Positions 1 through 11,343 of a stretch of DNA of 64,000 bases are shown one piece after another (within the stretch, counting starts at the first letter, position 1; each line of letters starts with the position of its first letter). The translations under genes were made by a program, and so were the position numbers. The stretch spans positions 24,799 to 88,798 of the forward strand of contig JAKUCV010006736.1 in the NCBI GenBank assembly GCA_028386065.3, given 5' to 3'. The notes below the pieces were generated by a model. The model was not told where the DNA came from. It saw only the letters and a list, made by a program, of their open reading frames with translations, and did no database searches. This stretch comes from Turnera subulata. Taxonomy: Eukaryota > Streptophyta > Magnoliopsida > Malpighiales > Passifloraceae.

Positions 1-139
1 ATGAAATGTGGTCTTGGTTTCTCTGTTCTTTCAAGATGAGACGTGATTAATGATGGTTATTTTCCTTGAGCAATCAAGGGGTTGATAATTTTTACTTTGA
101 ACTGGTGGGTGCTGTGGCCATATACTACAATAAACGAAG
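1..139 (+). other. 5' flank / probable 5' UTR of the CASP-like gene
   Basis: This is the sequence before the CASP-like start codon at 140. It has no coding signal of its own and probably holds 5' UTR. The promoter, and perhaps a 5' UTR intron, would lie outside the window. Confidence 0.4.
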
Positions 140-2350
140 ATGAAGGATTTTGCCGGAACGCCTGGAACATTTACTGGGTTTGCCTTGAGGCTCGTGCAGT
201 GTGCTTTTGCAGCTGGGTCAATCACTGCCATGGCCACCACCGCCAGCTTCTTCAATTACACTGCTTTCTGGTATTATCATTTCTTGCTTTCCCCTGATAT
301 TCTCTGTATTTATGCTTTCCCTTAAATGTATTCTTGCTGCTGGTATCTGAGGTTACACAATCGATCCATCAATTTTTGCGGGCTTAGTTCAGTTATGTGT
401 TCGTGAATACAGATGAGATGAGTTACTAGTATAGGACTTGCCTCAAGCGAGCTGGCTGCACCTAGAATCAGGACAGTTTTGTTTATCTCTTCTCAATTCT
501 ATGGTTTGGCCTAAATTAGGTTGCGTAGTTGATGATTTTTGCTTCCATGAGATGGAGGAAAGTTGTTTAATCATTGCTGATTTGCTGTATGTGGGTGATG
601 GCTTAGGATAAAGTCATAATGAGCTCCACTGCAGAAATAAGTTATAGAGGCTTGGTATGGAGCATTTATGAATTGAAATCAGTTCTGCATTTAATGCTGC
701 TTTTTTGGATGGTGATATGTATGCCTTCTGCAGAAGGCGACACCAACTTTTAAATCTTAGTTTTTGCTATTTACAATTTCGAGGGGCTAGGAGGAACTGC
801 ATAAGCTGTTGACAAGAGGGCTCCATCTGTTACATAGAAACTAAAAAGCTCTTCAATTAGTTAAAAACTGAATCAGCGATCAGCGATGTTTTGCCTGAAA
901 GTGGTCTCCGTATCTATCAGTTACAAATTGTCGAACCTAGTAGTGGCTGCTGATACTAGTCTTTGTAGCTATATGCAGATTAGGTCAATGGTATTAGGGT
1001 GTTATGGTTAATGCCTTTCTAGAATGTTTTTCCTCCCAAATATTTTGAGCACTGCACGTCTGTCAAATCTTGAAATTCTAAAGGTCATAATACCTGTTAA
1101 CATGCATTATTTTTAGATGACTTTTTGCTTCTGTATTACCACTATTTATGGAGCACCTAGAGCACCTATTTTTCCATCCTGATCATGTTGTTTCTAATTT
1201 TGTAATATCTGTGCTTCAAATTTTTTCTTTGATCCGAGTTGTTTTAGTAACATTATACCTATTGCTTTGGACTTCATATCCTAGTAGTGTTTTCTTCATC
1301 TTGTTTGCCGGCTGCTTGGTAGTTCTGCATTACCACTATTTATAGAGCACCTGTTTTTCCATCCTGATTATGTTGTTTCTAATTTTGTAATGTCTGTGCT
1401 TTAATTTTTATTTTTTGATCTGAGTTGTTTTAGTAACAGTATACCTATTGCTTTGGACTTTATATCCGAGTAGTGTTTTCTTCATCTTGTTTGTCCGCTG
1501 CTGGGTAGTTCTGCATTACCACTATTTATGGAGCACCTAAAGCACCTGTTTTTCCATCCTGATCGTGTTGTTTCTAATTTTGTAATGTCTGTTCTTCAAA
1601 TGTTTTCTTTGGTCTGAGTTGTTTTAGTAACATTATACCTATTGCTTTGGACTTTATATCCTAGTAGTGTTTTCTTCATCTTGTTTGTCCGCTGCGTGTT
1701 GCCTGCAAGGTCCTGCTATGCATTGTTTCGCAGATCTTCCAAATTTTTTCGTTGCACTACGCTATGAATAAGAGAATACTCAGATAACTGGTTGGTTATC
1801 ACCCTTTAAGCCAAATTTCAGTCTTTTTTTATCTCCATTGTCCTTTTCTTTTGTACTTCGGTCATTATTTTACGACTCCTTTGGTAATCTCTTTTTGCAG
1901 CTACCTGATTGCTTCAATGGGTTTGCAAGTGATCTGGAGCTTTGGACTTGCATTATTGGATGCATATGCCTTAGCAAAAAGGAAGGTTATTCACAATGCC
2001 ATGTTAGTCAGCCTTTTCGTGGTTGGAGACTGGGTAGCCTTCACAAAACTCTTGCCTTTCTTGATTCTAGATTACGTCTTACAACTATACATACTTTGGT
2101 AAATCATGTAATTATCATTTCACAAAACCATGTTTTTCTCCTTTGTCCACACCAGGTGACAGCAATATTGTCTCTTGCGGCAGCTTCTTCCTCTGCCGGC
2201 ATCACAGTGCTGTATTTTCATGACTTAGGACGCTGCAATTTTGAAGTGGAATGCCAAAAGTACCAAATGTCAGTTGCATTGGCCTTTCTAAACTGGATAA
2301 CAATTTCGACGTCATCGCTAATTATGCTCTGGCTATTAGCTTCAGAATAG
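140..2350 (+). CDS. CASP-like protein, CASPL5B type (3 exons)
   Basis: This is a small four-pass membrane protein of the CASP-like (former UPF0497) family. Casparian strip proteins of this superfamily form plasma-membrane scaffolds, but the role of subgroup 5B is poorly known. Coding exons are 140-270, 1901-2033 and 2156-2350, all with GT-AG introns, and together give 152 residues, the usual length for CASPL5B. The protein opens with [10 protein letters not shown], typical of the subgroup. Hydrophobic segments lie near residues 14-36, 43-66, 78-103 and 126-150, and the [10 protein letters not shown] block, spliced across intron 1, is a conserved one. Intron 1 (1630 bp) contains three tandem repeats of about 190 bp. 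The start is the only ATG that gives the conserved N-terminus. The Arabidopsis gene I would compare is At3g23200 (CASPL5B3). Family assignment is firm; the exact orthologue is inferred. Confidence 0.88.
1135..1695 (+). repeat. Three-copy tandem repeat in CASPL intron 1
   Basis: Three head-to-tail copies start at about 1135, 1329 and 1515 (periods 194 and 186 bp). Each runs from a shared ATTACCACTATTTAT start, through a shared CATCCTGAT block, to a shared TTTTCTTCATCTTGTTTG block near the end. Copies differ by scattered substitutions and small indels. The repeat is intronic and non-coding. Confidence 0.85.
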
Positions 2351-5300
2351 ACAATTTCTTCTTCTTCTTTTTCTTTTCAACAACAATTTGTTGTATAGTT
2401 GTAGAAGAAACTAGTTTTTTGTTTCTTTTTTACCGAAAGAAAAAGCCTTATGTATCAAGCAAGTGTAGATCCATTTATAGTGTCAATAGAAAGCCCCAAA
2501 AGAAAATGAAGATTACTTGATGATAGATAGACATTTTTCACGCAGATGATGTAATCACAGTTTTTATGTTGATGAGGTAATGATAGCTAAAGATTATACT
2601 GCTGTTAATTATTCTTGTCACCCATCTAATTAATAGTCTTGCTGTCAAGCAATTGTGTCCAATTTTTTTATGTTCCTTTCCTGGAGCTTTCTGTTCAACC
2701 AGCATATGGTTACTGAGTGAAATCTTCTTTCAACGTATATTTGCTAGCAAAGCATCTTGACTAGAATAATATCAACATCTCGATTCTTGGCATGATATCC
2801 TAACTGTCACTGTGTCACAGGTGCATTATATGCGTCATAGTAGCCTGTTGGTTTCTTTATTGTCCAGGGCTTTGTTTCTTGTAGACACTTACATTTTTTG
2901 TATGCACAGGTTGTATGATTTATTGCTAGCTACAGATAGCATCTCGAATCCGACCTTGGCTTGCTGGTATAAAAAATTGTATCCTACCTTGGCTTGATGG
3001 TATAAAAACTTGTATACAGATGCCTCTTAGATCTTATTTTGTAGTGGAATAGAAGTATAAAAACGGTTCTTGTTACAAGTGGCAGCTGGATAAAGATTAA
3101 GTACAATAAGATTGGTATATACTCATTTTCCCAAAGAAAGGTTGGATAATGGATACTTCAAAGTTATATGCCAAATTAAGAGCGGAGAGATCAAGGAATC
3201 AGATAACAAGCATCAAACAAGAATCAGTGGGTTTTGACGCAGCTACTGTAGTGGACATGGAAGGGATGGGAATGGCAATATAGTGTGTTGTAGATGCTTG
3301 ATTTATGGACACGCATAATGGAATCAACCCAAAATGAGCAATCAAAACACAATTATCAATCCAAAAGAATTTCGCAAAACGAAAGGCACCGAGAGAATGT
3401 GTTGTTGAGTGGCTGCAATGGCAAAAGAGTTGTGCACCCAAGTGGTGTAATTGACAAGTCAAGAAATCGGGGGATAGATATGTTTGTTAAAGATTTCTAC
3501 TATCTTCGAGTTTTACATCCTCATGATGAGGTAAGGTAGTACATAACCACCAATTTGCAATTTCTTTATGCTTTGGGTTTCCTTGAGGTTTTTGTTATGT
3601 GGATAGTAGATTTTGCCGGCCGGCTCCGTTCCAGCCTGACGGAAAGGAGAAATTAAATATGGTCCTAGTTAATTCGTTACAACATGTTATCGATTACAGA
3701 AAATGATTGTAGGTAAATTTAATACTTACAATAAGTTTTAGAATATTTTCACTCATAAAATAAGCAATAATTTATATAATGGATGAAGTAGTTGAAAAAT
3801 AAGTTAATGCAATATCTATCCTCCTATAATGACCGATAATTGTAAAAAAAAAAATTATTATTCCTATTAGAAAACCAATTTACACTTTAAGTTATGCTAC
3901 AAATGACACTAAGAATATAACAAAAAATGATACGAATATGTAGACTCTTTTATATATAAAAGTATGAAGGAAGAATGAATAATTCAAAAATTATGAAAGA
4001 ATCGCCATTATTCCCTATTACTCGATTTCTTCATACATTAAGTTGATTTAAGAGCCATGCGGCAACATAGAGAGAAAAAAACATATGATTGAGTTTTCTC
4101 TTCCATAGTAAATACTATGGTTATTGCCATTGGTGACACATATATAGTATTTGTGCAAGTTATGTTAGACATATGCTTTGCATTTCTTGTTGACTTCCAA
4201 GTTTTTATCAACATAGTTTCTATTCCCTCAAGCTAAATGGTGCATGGCTAAATTTTTTTTTTTATTTTTCCTAACTTACGATTCCAAGCCAAAATAATTT
4301 CAGAATTAATTCAACATTTTATTGCTAGCAAATTCCTTAAACTGGCTACATTCCTAAAAGTTGAAAGGGACCAGAAGTGATGCAATGTGCGCATGATAAG
4401 GTTGTGTTTAAAACGCAACTCATTAATGTGTAACAGCAAGGTTCATATCATAGCAACATAGGCTGTGAATCCATATAGCAATAACCTCACCTATTTTAGT
4501 GCAACCTAAAGTATTTAGAGTAGGAGTAGGCCAAAAGTTGGCTTCGTCACAAGCCATGTGTGCCAATTCATGTGTGTGAATTCACTAAAACTCGCTCACC
4601 AAATCCCATTTGGGATTCCTATTGCTTTGCTGTCTATAGTTGTGGTTGCTATGGTTTTGGTAATTATATTAGTAAACAAAGAATTCTAAAATTTTAAAGA
4701 ATATAAAAGTAGTAGTGTTCAATTGTTTTTTTTTTCTTTTCTTTTACAGACAACTTATTTGCAACAACTGTAACCCAGAAATTACGTTTGGAAAAATAAA
4801 AATCTTAAGAGCATCTGCCAAAGTACTCCAAATCAGGGAAAATATAACCGTTGCAACTACATCCCTGATTAAAGTTCCCAAATCCAGGATGACCTAACAA
4901 GCTAAAACACTATAGAGAAGCATTATGTTAAAAGCCATTGCATCATCCAAAAAGACATATGATTCTGAGACAAAGAAAAAGGAAAGAACTAAGGAAGTAA
5001 AGATGTTGCAGACTCTCCCAAGAAGACAAACTGTTTCTGGTTAATCATCAGGTAAGTTCTTCTACTCCCAATTGCCATCATTTACTCCTATTACAAGTGC
5101 TACTTGCCATACTGTAGTTCCCTTTCTCCACAACTAATCATCATTTATGGCTGTAAGGATTTCATAGGGTATATATTTTGGTTGATCAACGTTACATATA
5201 TGTCGTCTCCACCTCAATTTCTTACGTATGAGAGAAGCTATTGCGGTGCATATATCTCAAACTGTTAAAATCGTGGTGTTCTAGGGACACATATTCGCCC

Positions 5301-5545
5301 TTTAACAAAAACATTTTTATCTGACAATCAAAATGACATTAATATGGTTCTTCAAGCTTAACAATCGGTTCTTTACAATAATATACATCTTCTCTAAAAG
5401 AAAAAAGATTACCTATGTGTGAAAGCAAGGAGATATATGGTTAACCCAATTCAACATTGGACTTGTGGATGGCATCTTGGCTTTGGTGAGCTTGTTGCTC
5501 ATTTATGATTTCAGTTCAGGGTAATTAAAGATTAGTAATTAAATA

Positions 5546-5822
5546 CTCTCTCTGTCCCTCAATATAAATCTTTTAGGTTTTGTATTTTTTTTTCAAAATA
5601 TAAGAACGCTTTGAGAATTTTAAAAAATATTAAATGAACTTTTTCTATATTTATACTTATTTAATTGTTAGAATAATAAAAATGATAAGTGTTGTTGTTA
5701 GAATAATACAAAAAATAGGTTAGTAATCTCAACAATAAAATTTAATGAAATCAAGCCTATTTAATTCTTTCTTAAGGGTTGTACAAATACCTTAAAAATC
5801 TTGTATTGAGAGACAAAGGGAG
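5546..5822. mobile_element. Stowaway-like MITE (277 bp, TA target duplication)
   Basis: The left end begins CTCTCTCTGTCCCTCAATA and the right end, read on the other strand, begins CTCCCTTTGTCTCTCAATA. These form terminal inverted repeats of about 19 bp with few mismatches, and both ends are flanked by TA (5544-5545 and 5823-5824). The CTCCCTC(C/T)GTCCC-type terminus with a TA duplication is the known signature of plant Stowaway elements mobilised by Tc1/mariner transposases. There is no coding capacity. Confidence 0.85.
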
Positions 5823-8428
5823 TAGGACTCTAGCTTCCTTCCACATTACAGGTCTCAACTTCAATATCACTAGTTGCAACTGCCTGGAATATATCAAATG
5901 TTGTAAGGAATCTACTGTTGCTTCACTTTGCTACATCATTCTCAAATCCACTTTCTTTTAGCATAAATCATATATATTCCGATCGAGACCTATTTCCCCT
6001 TAAACTACAACCTTGAGATGAACCCATCCAATTAAAACCACCCTAATTATTTTCACTATACCCGGATCGAATAGAATATGTCACAACTGACGACTTGATT
6101 GGGCTAAACCCACTAATTAAGGATTCTTTTTAAAAAAAATTATCATGTGGTAACTTTTGTGCTATATACCCTACCCGAGAAATTAAGATGCTTCGATTCC
6201 ATCATTATTGACCTTTGCTGTTAATTTTACGGTTTGGATTGTTAATCATCATTTTCATGGGTTTGACACGTGCAACTTGAGCATGAAGAGTAAGTGGCAT
6301 AAGAATCTACTGTAAAATTGGCACGCATGCTTTTTGTTTCTATAATGGTGATGTCTTACATCAAAATGTGTTATGTATGTATACAAAGTGAGTGAGAGTG
6401 CCATTCTCTGTGCATGTTTTTTAAGCTGCCCCTGATAAGCATATATGCTAATTCTTTGTTGTGGTCGCCTATAAGCCCTCCCACATTCTTCCCTGGTGAG
6501 TGATCTTATTGAATGAGATGCTAGTATATATTTATATGTGTCCTCTGATTAGATTCTGTGCATTTAGTGTTGGTTTTTTTCGGGAACTCTAACCTTTTTC
6601 ATGTGTATTCTGTGATCAAATTGAACCATAGGCTACGAATTTCATTGAAGTTAGATGTATGTATTGTTAAGATTGCAATCCATGATACGATAGCTGTCAG
6701 CACAATTTTGTGCAAGCCTTGTTTATAACGTTTTTTTTTTTTTTGGTGAGGCCTTGTTGATAACTTTATGTTCCTGTAGTTTGCTTATTTAATCCTAAGT
6801 TTTGTTTCTATTACTGAAATTTAATTCAATACTCAAGACAAAAAAACTGTCAACATAAATTATCTGGTCAGTGTTTCCCACATATCTAGTTTTTATACTA
6901 CTAATAGAACTAACTGTGGTTAATTCATGTACATAATTCTCGGAGACCAATTCTAACGTATCCCACAATTCCCAGAACGTCAAGTAGACAGACAAAAAGG
7001 CAAATGGTGTAGACAAAAAGGCAAATGGTAAAGAAAGGAAGAGAAAAGGGAACTTTTTAGAGATCCTTGCTTTATAATTTGATCATTTGGGCCACTGCCT
7101 TTACTTTGCTGCAAGTTGTTAGCTTTATTAGGGAGCTTGGCATTCGTTACTCGTTAATTACTCTGCTTCTTATTTATTGAATATTACACTTAATTTTTCG
7201 GTTTTAATTTAGTAAAACAAATATTCAAGTTAGCACTTTGCAGGCTTTTTGTAACTAAAATTAACTTCAAACAGAATAAATGTGAGTTGTAAAATTTGTA
7301 AAATCAGCTAGATCTTATGGACTAAAACCGGCACTAAAATTTTTGAAACCAAGCCTAAGAATGAAAAGAAAGGACAGAAGAGGCAATTCAAAATTTTGTT
7401 AAGAAAAATTTATAGTTAAGTTATCATTAGAAAGCTAGAAATATCAATAATGGAAAAATTAAAAATATATTTATAATAAAGTTTAATTATTTTGAGATCC
7501 AATTACTTCCTCAAGCTCAACTGTTATTATGCTCATTAAATATGATGTTCGTAAATATCGTGCCCCGTCAATAACACTATAATTGATTCTGACATATGTG
7601 TTGTTTTCTGTCCATAATCAATGGAAGCCATAATAGAAAAAAACATATCAACAAAAAAAGCAACTACAAAAAACTAAGCATACTCCACATGCAATCAGTT
7701 TCTTGCCACAAGATAAAATTATTCTTTGTTCCATTACTAGAGTTCACTTATTGTGATTAATATTGATTTTATACATCATTAATCATACGGTAGATCCCAT
7801 TAGGGCATAATTCGAATTCAAGTTGAAATTTATAATATAAGAAAGGAAGACGATATCCTTAAGGAGTGAATTCACGATTGAGTTGTATCAAACAGAATGG
7901 CGGACACAACGGGAGCTAGTGGGTGCCATGGCCCCCTCAAAATTTTTATGATGAGTTATTTTTAGTATATAAATTTGTACAAAATAGTTCTTATTTTAGT
8001 GGTAGTTAAAGGTTGAAAATTAAATTTGGGTTCATTTTATCTTTTTGGCTCCTCCAAAAATACTTTCCTAATTCCGCAAGTGAATTATTTCATTTTATGG
8101 TAAAAATTATACCAAACATGAAAGTGCAATTATAAAACGTATTCAAATCAATTTACCGGATTGAATTCAGTTCGCATGTGATTTGAAGAGTGATACCAAA
8201 TAAACTGTTCGTAACAATCTAAATAGATTATAAAGACCATTAAATAAACCTCAAGCTAATTTCACTTGCCAGACAGAACAATAATAATATAAATGTGTTC
8301 TGAGTATGTAATTTGTGGAGAAAGCTATGCGCAAGAGAATATGTACTTCGGTTCATTTTTTATCATATCATCATCTGAAAATTATGTCAGAACATCAATA
8401 TATATACGCATATAACATAAGGTGACTG

Positions 8429-8435
8429 TATAAAT
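8429..8435 (+). promoter_or_regulatory. Possible TATA box of the WAT1-related gene
   Basis: TATAAAT lies about 213 bp before the start codon at 8648, at a plausible distance for a plant promoter with a 5' UTR of about 180 bases. It was found by eye in AT-rich DNA, so chance is possible. Confidence 0.3.
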
Positions 8436-8647
8436 TAAACAAACATAAAGAGAATTTAATCTAGAGAACATGATGCTAACAACCATATGCAACGAGAATC
8501 AATATCTTTTTCTTTTTTATTCTCTTACTCATCCGTCATCTATATCTATGCATGTTTTTTTTGTTCCTTCAGCTTTCATCTTATCGAGAAACCTGAGAAG
8601 AGGAAGAATTACATATCAAGAACCAGTGGCATTGAAGTCTTTGTAAA

Positions 8648-10488
8648 ATGGGTGACCTTTATAGAAAGTTCAAGCCACACTTGCTGATGTTTCTTACACA
8701 GATTGGCTATACTTTCCTCTACTTCATCACTGAAGCTTCCTTCAACCATGGAATGAATCCTAATGTCTACATAACTTACCGGCATATTGTAGCGGGTGTG
8801 GTGATGTTCCCTTTCGCATATTTCTTGGAAAGGTAAATATAATTAAATGTTTCACTTATGGGGAGTGTAGTTGCTTAACAAATAATCTTGTCTGTTTCAG
8901 TAGTGAACCAGTTTATGTAAGAGTAAGACTTCAATGTTATTAACAGGCAAGGCCTGGGCAAATCAATTCTGTGTTAGTTCCCATCCTGCAGAGCTTCATT
9001 CTAATCTTCTCTGCTTTTTCTTGCAGAAAGCAAAGGCCACCACTGACTATAGCTCTTTTCGCTGAGATATTTGTCCTCTCCCTTCTCGGGTAACCATAAA
9101 TGAACTTCTGCATGTACTTCACCAACCACAGTAGCTAGTACTGATTCGCTGTATCTTCCAATGATCACAGGGTAGGTTTGACTCTGAACATGTATTTTGT
9201 GAGCTTGACATACACCTCGCCAACATTCGTGGCATCCGTGGTTAACACCATAGCTGCTTTGACATTCGTAATAGCTATTGTACTAAGGTGAGAATATGAC
9301 TATATCAATCCAAGCAAAGTTGAAGTTGTTTAATGATTAATCAATGATTTCTGATGAACAATTGAGGTGTGGTAAATTAACTTTGTGCAGGTTGGAGTCT
9401 CTGGATCTTCGTAACCCTCGTGGTATGGCTAAACTTGTTGGAACCTTGGTTTCCTTGGCTGGTGTAATGACCATGACATTATATAGGGGTCCTATCATAA
9501 AAAATCTTGGGCCTCCTCTAGTTCACATTCATGCCAAGACTGCGGGCCAACTTGGTGGCTGGTTAAAAGGTTCAATTCTTGCTGTTGCGAGCTGCGTATC
9601 ATGGTCCATCTGGTACATTATGCAGGTTAAAAACCCTTATTCCGACCGCAGATACTTCAATGAAACGTGCAAAGATCAGAATTTTAGGCAATATATAGAG
9701 TTTGGAATTCCCAATAATTGAATGAGGAAAAGGTTTCCTGTTAAAAGCTAATCTGATTCTTAATGACATGTGACATACATTACCTGCTATTGCTATGCAG
9801 GCCTTGACATTGAAAAGGTACCCTGCTCAGCTCTCATTGACTACGTGGATGAGCTTTGTTGGGGCCGCGCAATCAGCTGTTTTTACAGTGATTATACATC
9901 ATGACAGAGCTGCTTGGACAATAGGAATCAATATTGACCTCTGGTCTACTATATACGGGGTAAGTTGCCTAGATTCAGCAGTAGGAAGACTTCCTGTTAT
10001 GATTCTTACAAGAGTCACATCAATGATTTTATACATGTCAGGGTGTGGTGATCTCTGGCTTAGTAGTCTTCATTCAACTTTGGTGCACAGAAGAGAAAGG
10101 ACCAGTTTTTGTAACCATGTTCAATCCCTTTGGGACAGTTTTGGTTGCAATTCTAGCGTACTTTGTTCTGGGTGAAAGACTTTATGTAGGCAGGTAAACA
10201 CGTTTAATCCTCCATGAATTAGAGCTGTGTTGGTATAATCATGCAAAAGGATGACATCCATAGTCGGACGAATTTATTACAAAAATGACAGATACCATGC
10301 GTTATTTTTGCAGTGTACTGGGAGCTATAATTGTAATCATTGGCTTGTATTTGCTGTTGTGGGGCAAAGAAGGTGATAAAAGAATTCACACCCAAGAACA
10401 ATCTCCGGCCGCTCCTGATGAGGAAAAGGACAATATTATACATATTGTTGCTTCAGCCGAAAGAAAGATAACACCAGGAGAACCTTGA
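8648..10488 (+). CDS. WAT1-related / UMAMIT transporter, EamA family (7 exons)
   Basis: This is a multi-pass transporter of the plant drug/metabolite (nodulin MtN21-like, EamA) family. Relatives export amino acids (UMAMITs) or move auxin at the vacuole (WAT1); the substrate here cannot be told. Coding exons are 8648-8832, 9027-9089, 9171-9287, 9391-9625, 9801-9959, 10042-10193 and 10314-10488. All junctions are GT-AG and in frame, giving 361 residues, normal for the family. It starts MGDLYRKFKPHLLMF and has the first-helix block ITYRHIVAGVVMFPFAY. Two EamA repeats follow, with typical blocks FNPFGTVLVAILAYFVLGE and SVLGAIIVIIGLYLLLWGK, then a polar cytosolic tail. About ten membrane helices are expected. 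An upstream ATG at 8487 is in another frame and is not used. The gene appears intact. Confidence 0.92.
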
Positions 10489-11343
10489 TATTCGCATTAT
10501 GCTGCCCACTATTAAGGGACAATTATGAGTCCCTGATGCGCAATCATGGAAAGATAAATGCGCATAAACTCAAGTTGTAGAACAGTGGAAGAAAGATTTC
10601 ATCAATACAATAGAAATGGAAGAAAGATGTCATCAATACAATAGAAAATTCAATCGTGAAAAAGGTTGATTCTGAAGATTTGTCATACCCATGCTGCGAC
10701 AGTTAAAAGAAAAAGAAATCAAACTTAACTGTCAAGTTCGTCTACTTGTCAGTGTAGAAGGCTCAGGCCTCCCTTTTATATATAAGACACACAGATAAGA
10801 AAATAAACAAAAACAAAACCACAATGACCTGCGACCAGTAAATCAACTGAAAAGATCTAAATTACACAACATCCAGTCAGTATGTCAAGCTCAAGTCCCA
10901 ATATAAATCCAATATACCATCCAACTCTAGCAATTGAAAGTCTCCGGCATCCAAAACAAGAGACTGGCAAATTTTATTTGCTTAGAAAATGAGAATGTGC
11001 GTTAAATAAGCCATAAGCATCAAAAGTTAAAGTTAGGCATTCACTGTCTCCCAATGTGAGTATCACGTTGAGAAGACTCCTGCCTCAATCAGCTTTGCAA
11101 CTATAAATTCCAGCAAAAACATAACTGTAACTACCAAAGCTAGCAGAGCACATAAATTAACTAATTGAGAAAAAAATACTTCATCTAACTACATTTCCTG
11201 CTATTCTTTGACAGTCTGTTTTGTCAATATTCTAATGACAAAATCAGGAAAAGCAAAAGATGAATTATATTTACATGTGGACACCCAAAAAATAAGATTC
11301 TAGGAAAGACCATCATTGAGCTACGGAGATAGTAACCAAAGAA
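10489..11343. other. Spacer between convergent WAT1-related and bHLH genes
   Basis: The two genes converge here, so this region holds both 3' UTRs. A 31-bp tandem duplication occurs at 10586-10647 (motif GAAAGATTTCATCAATACAA, with one base change in copy 2). No other feature was seen. Confidence 0.6.
10586..10647 (+). repeat. 31-bp tandem duplication in the WAT1-related 3' region
   Basis: Two adjacent copies (10586-10616 and 10617-10647) differ at essentially one base (ATTTC versus ATGTC). They lie about 100 bases after the stop codon, so probably inside the 3' UTR. Confidence 0.85.

Larger units (their letters stand above)
2351..8647. other. Intergenic spacer, 6.3 kb
   Basis: No protein gene is recognisable. 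The stretch starts with the CASPL 3' UTR and is AT-rich with long poly-A/T runs. It contains a complete Stowaway-like MITE at 5546-5822, a 22-bp direct duplication near 6999-7030 and a possible dispersed repeat near 7895-8085. The open frames inside it (for example 3294-3539 and 4715-4897) have no family resemblance I can recognise. Confidence 0.6.

Noticed and set aside
3294..3539. 81-codon plus-strand frame
   Set aside because: Overlaps an 87-codon minus-strand frame of equal quality; neither has a recognisable domain.
7895..8085. Possible transposon with GGCGGA...TCCGC-like ends around a GCCATGGCCCCCTC core
   Set aside because: The ends pair poorly and no target duplication was visible, though parts resemble phrases common in dispersed plant repeats.
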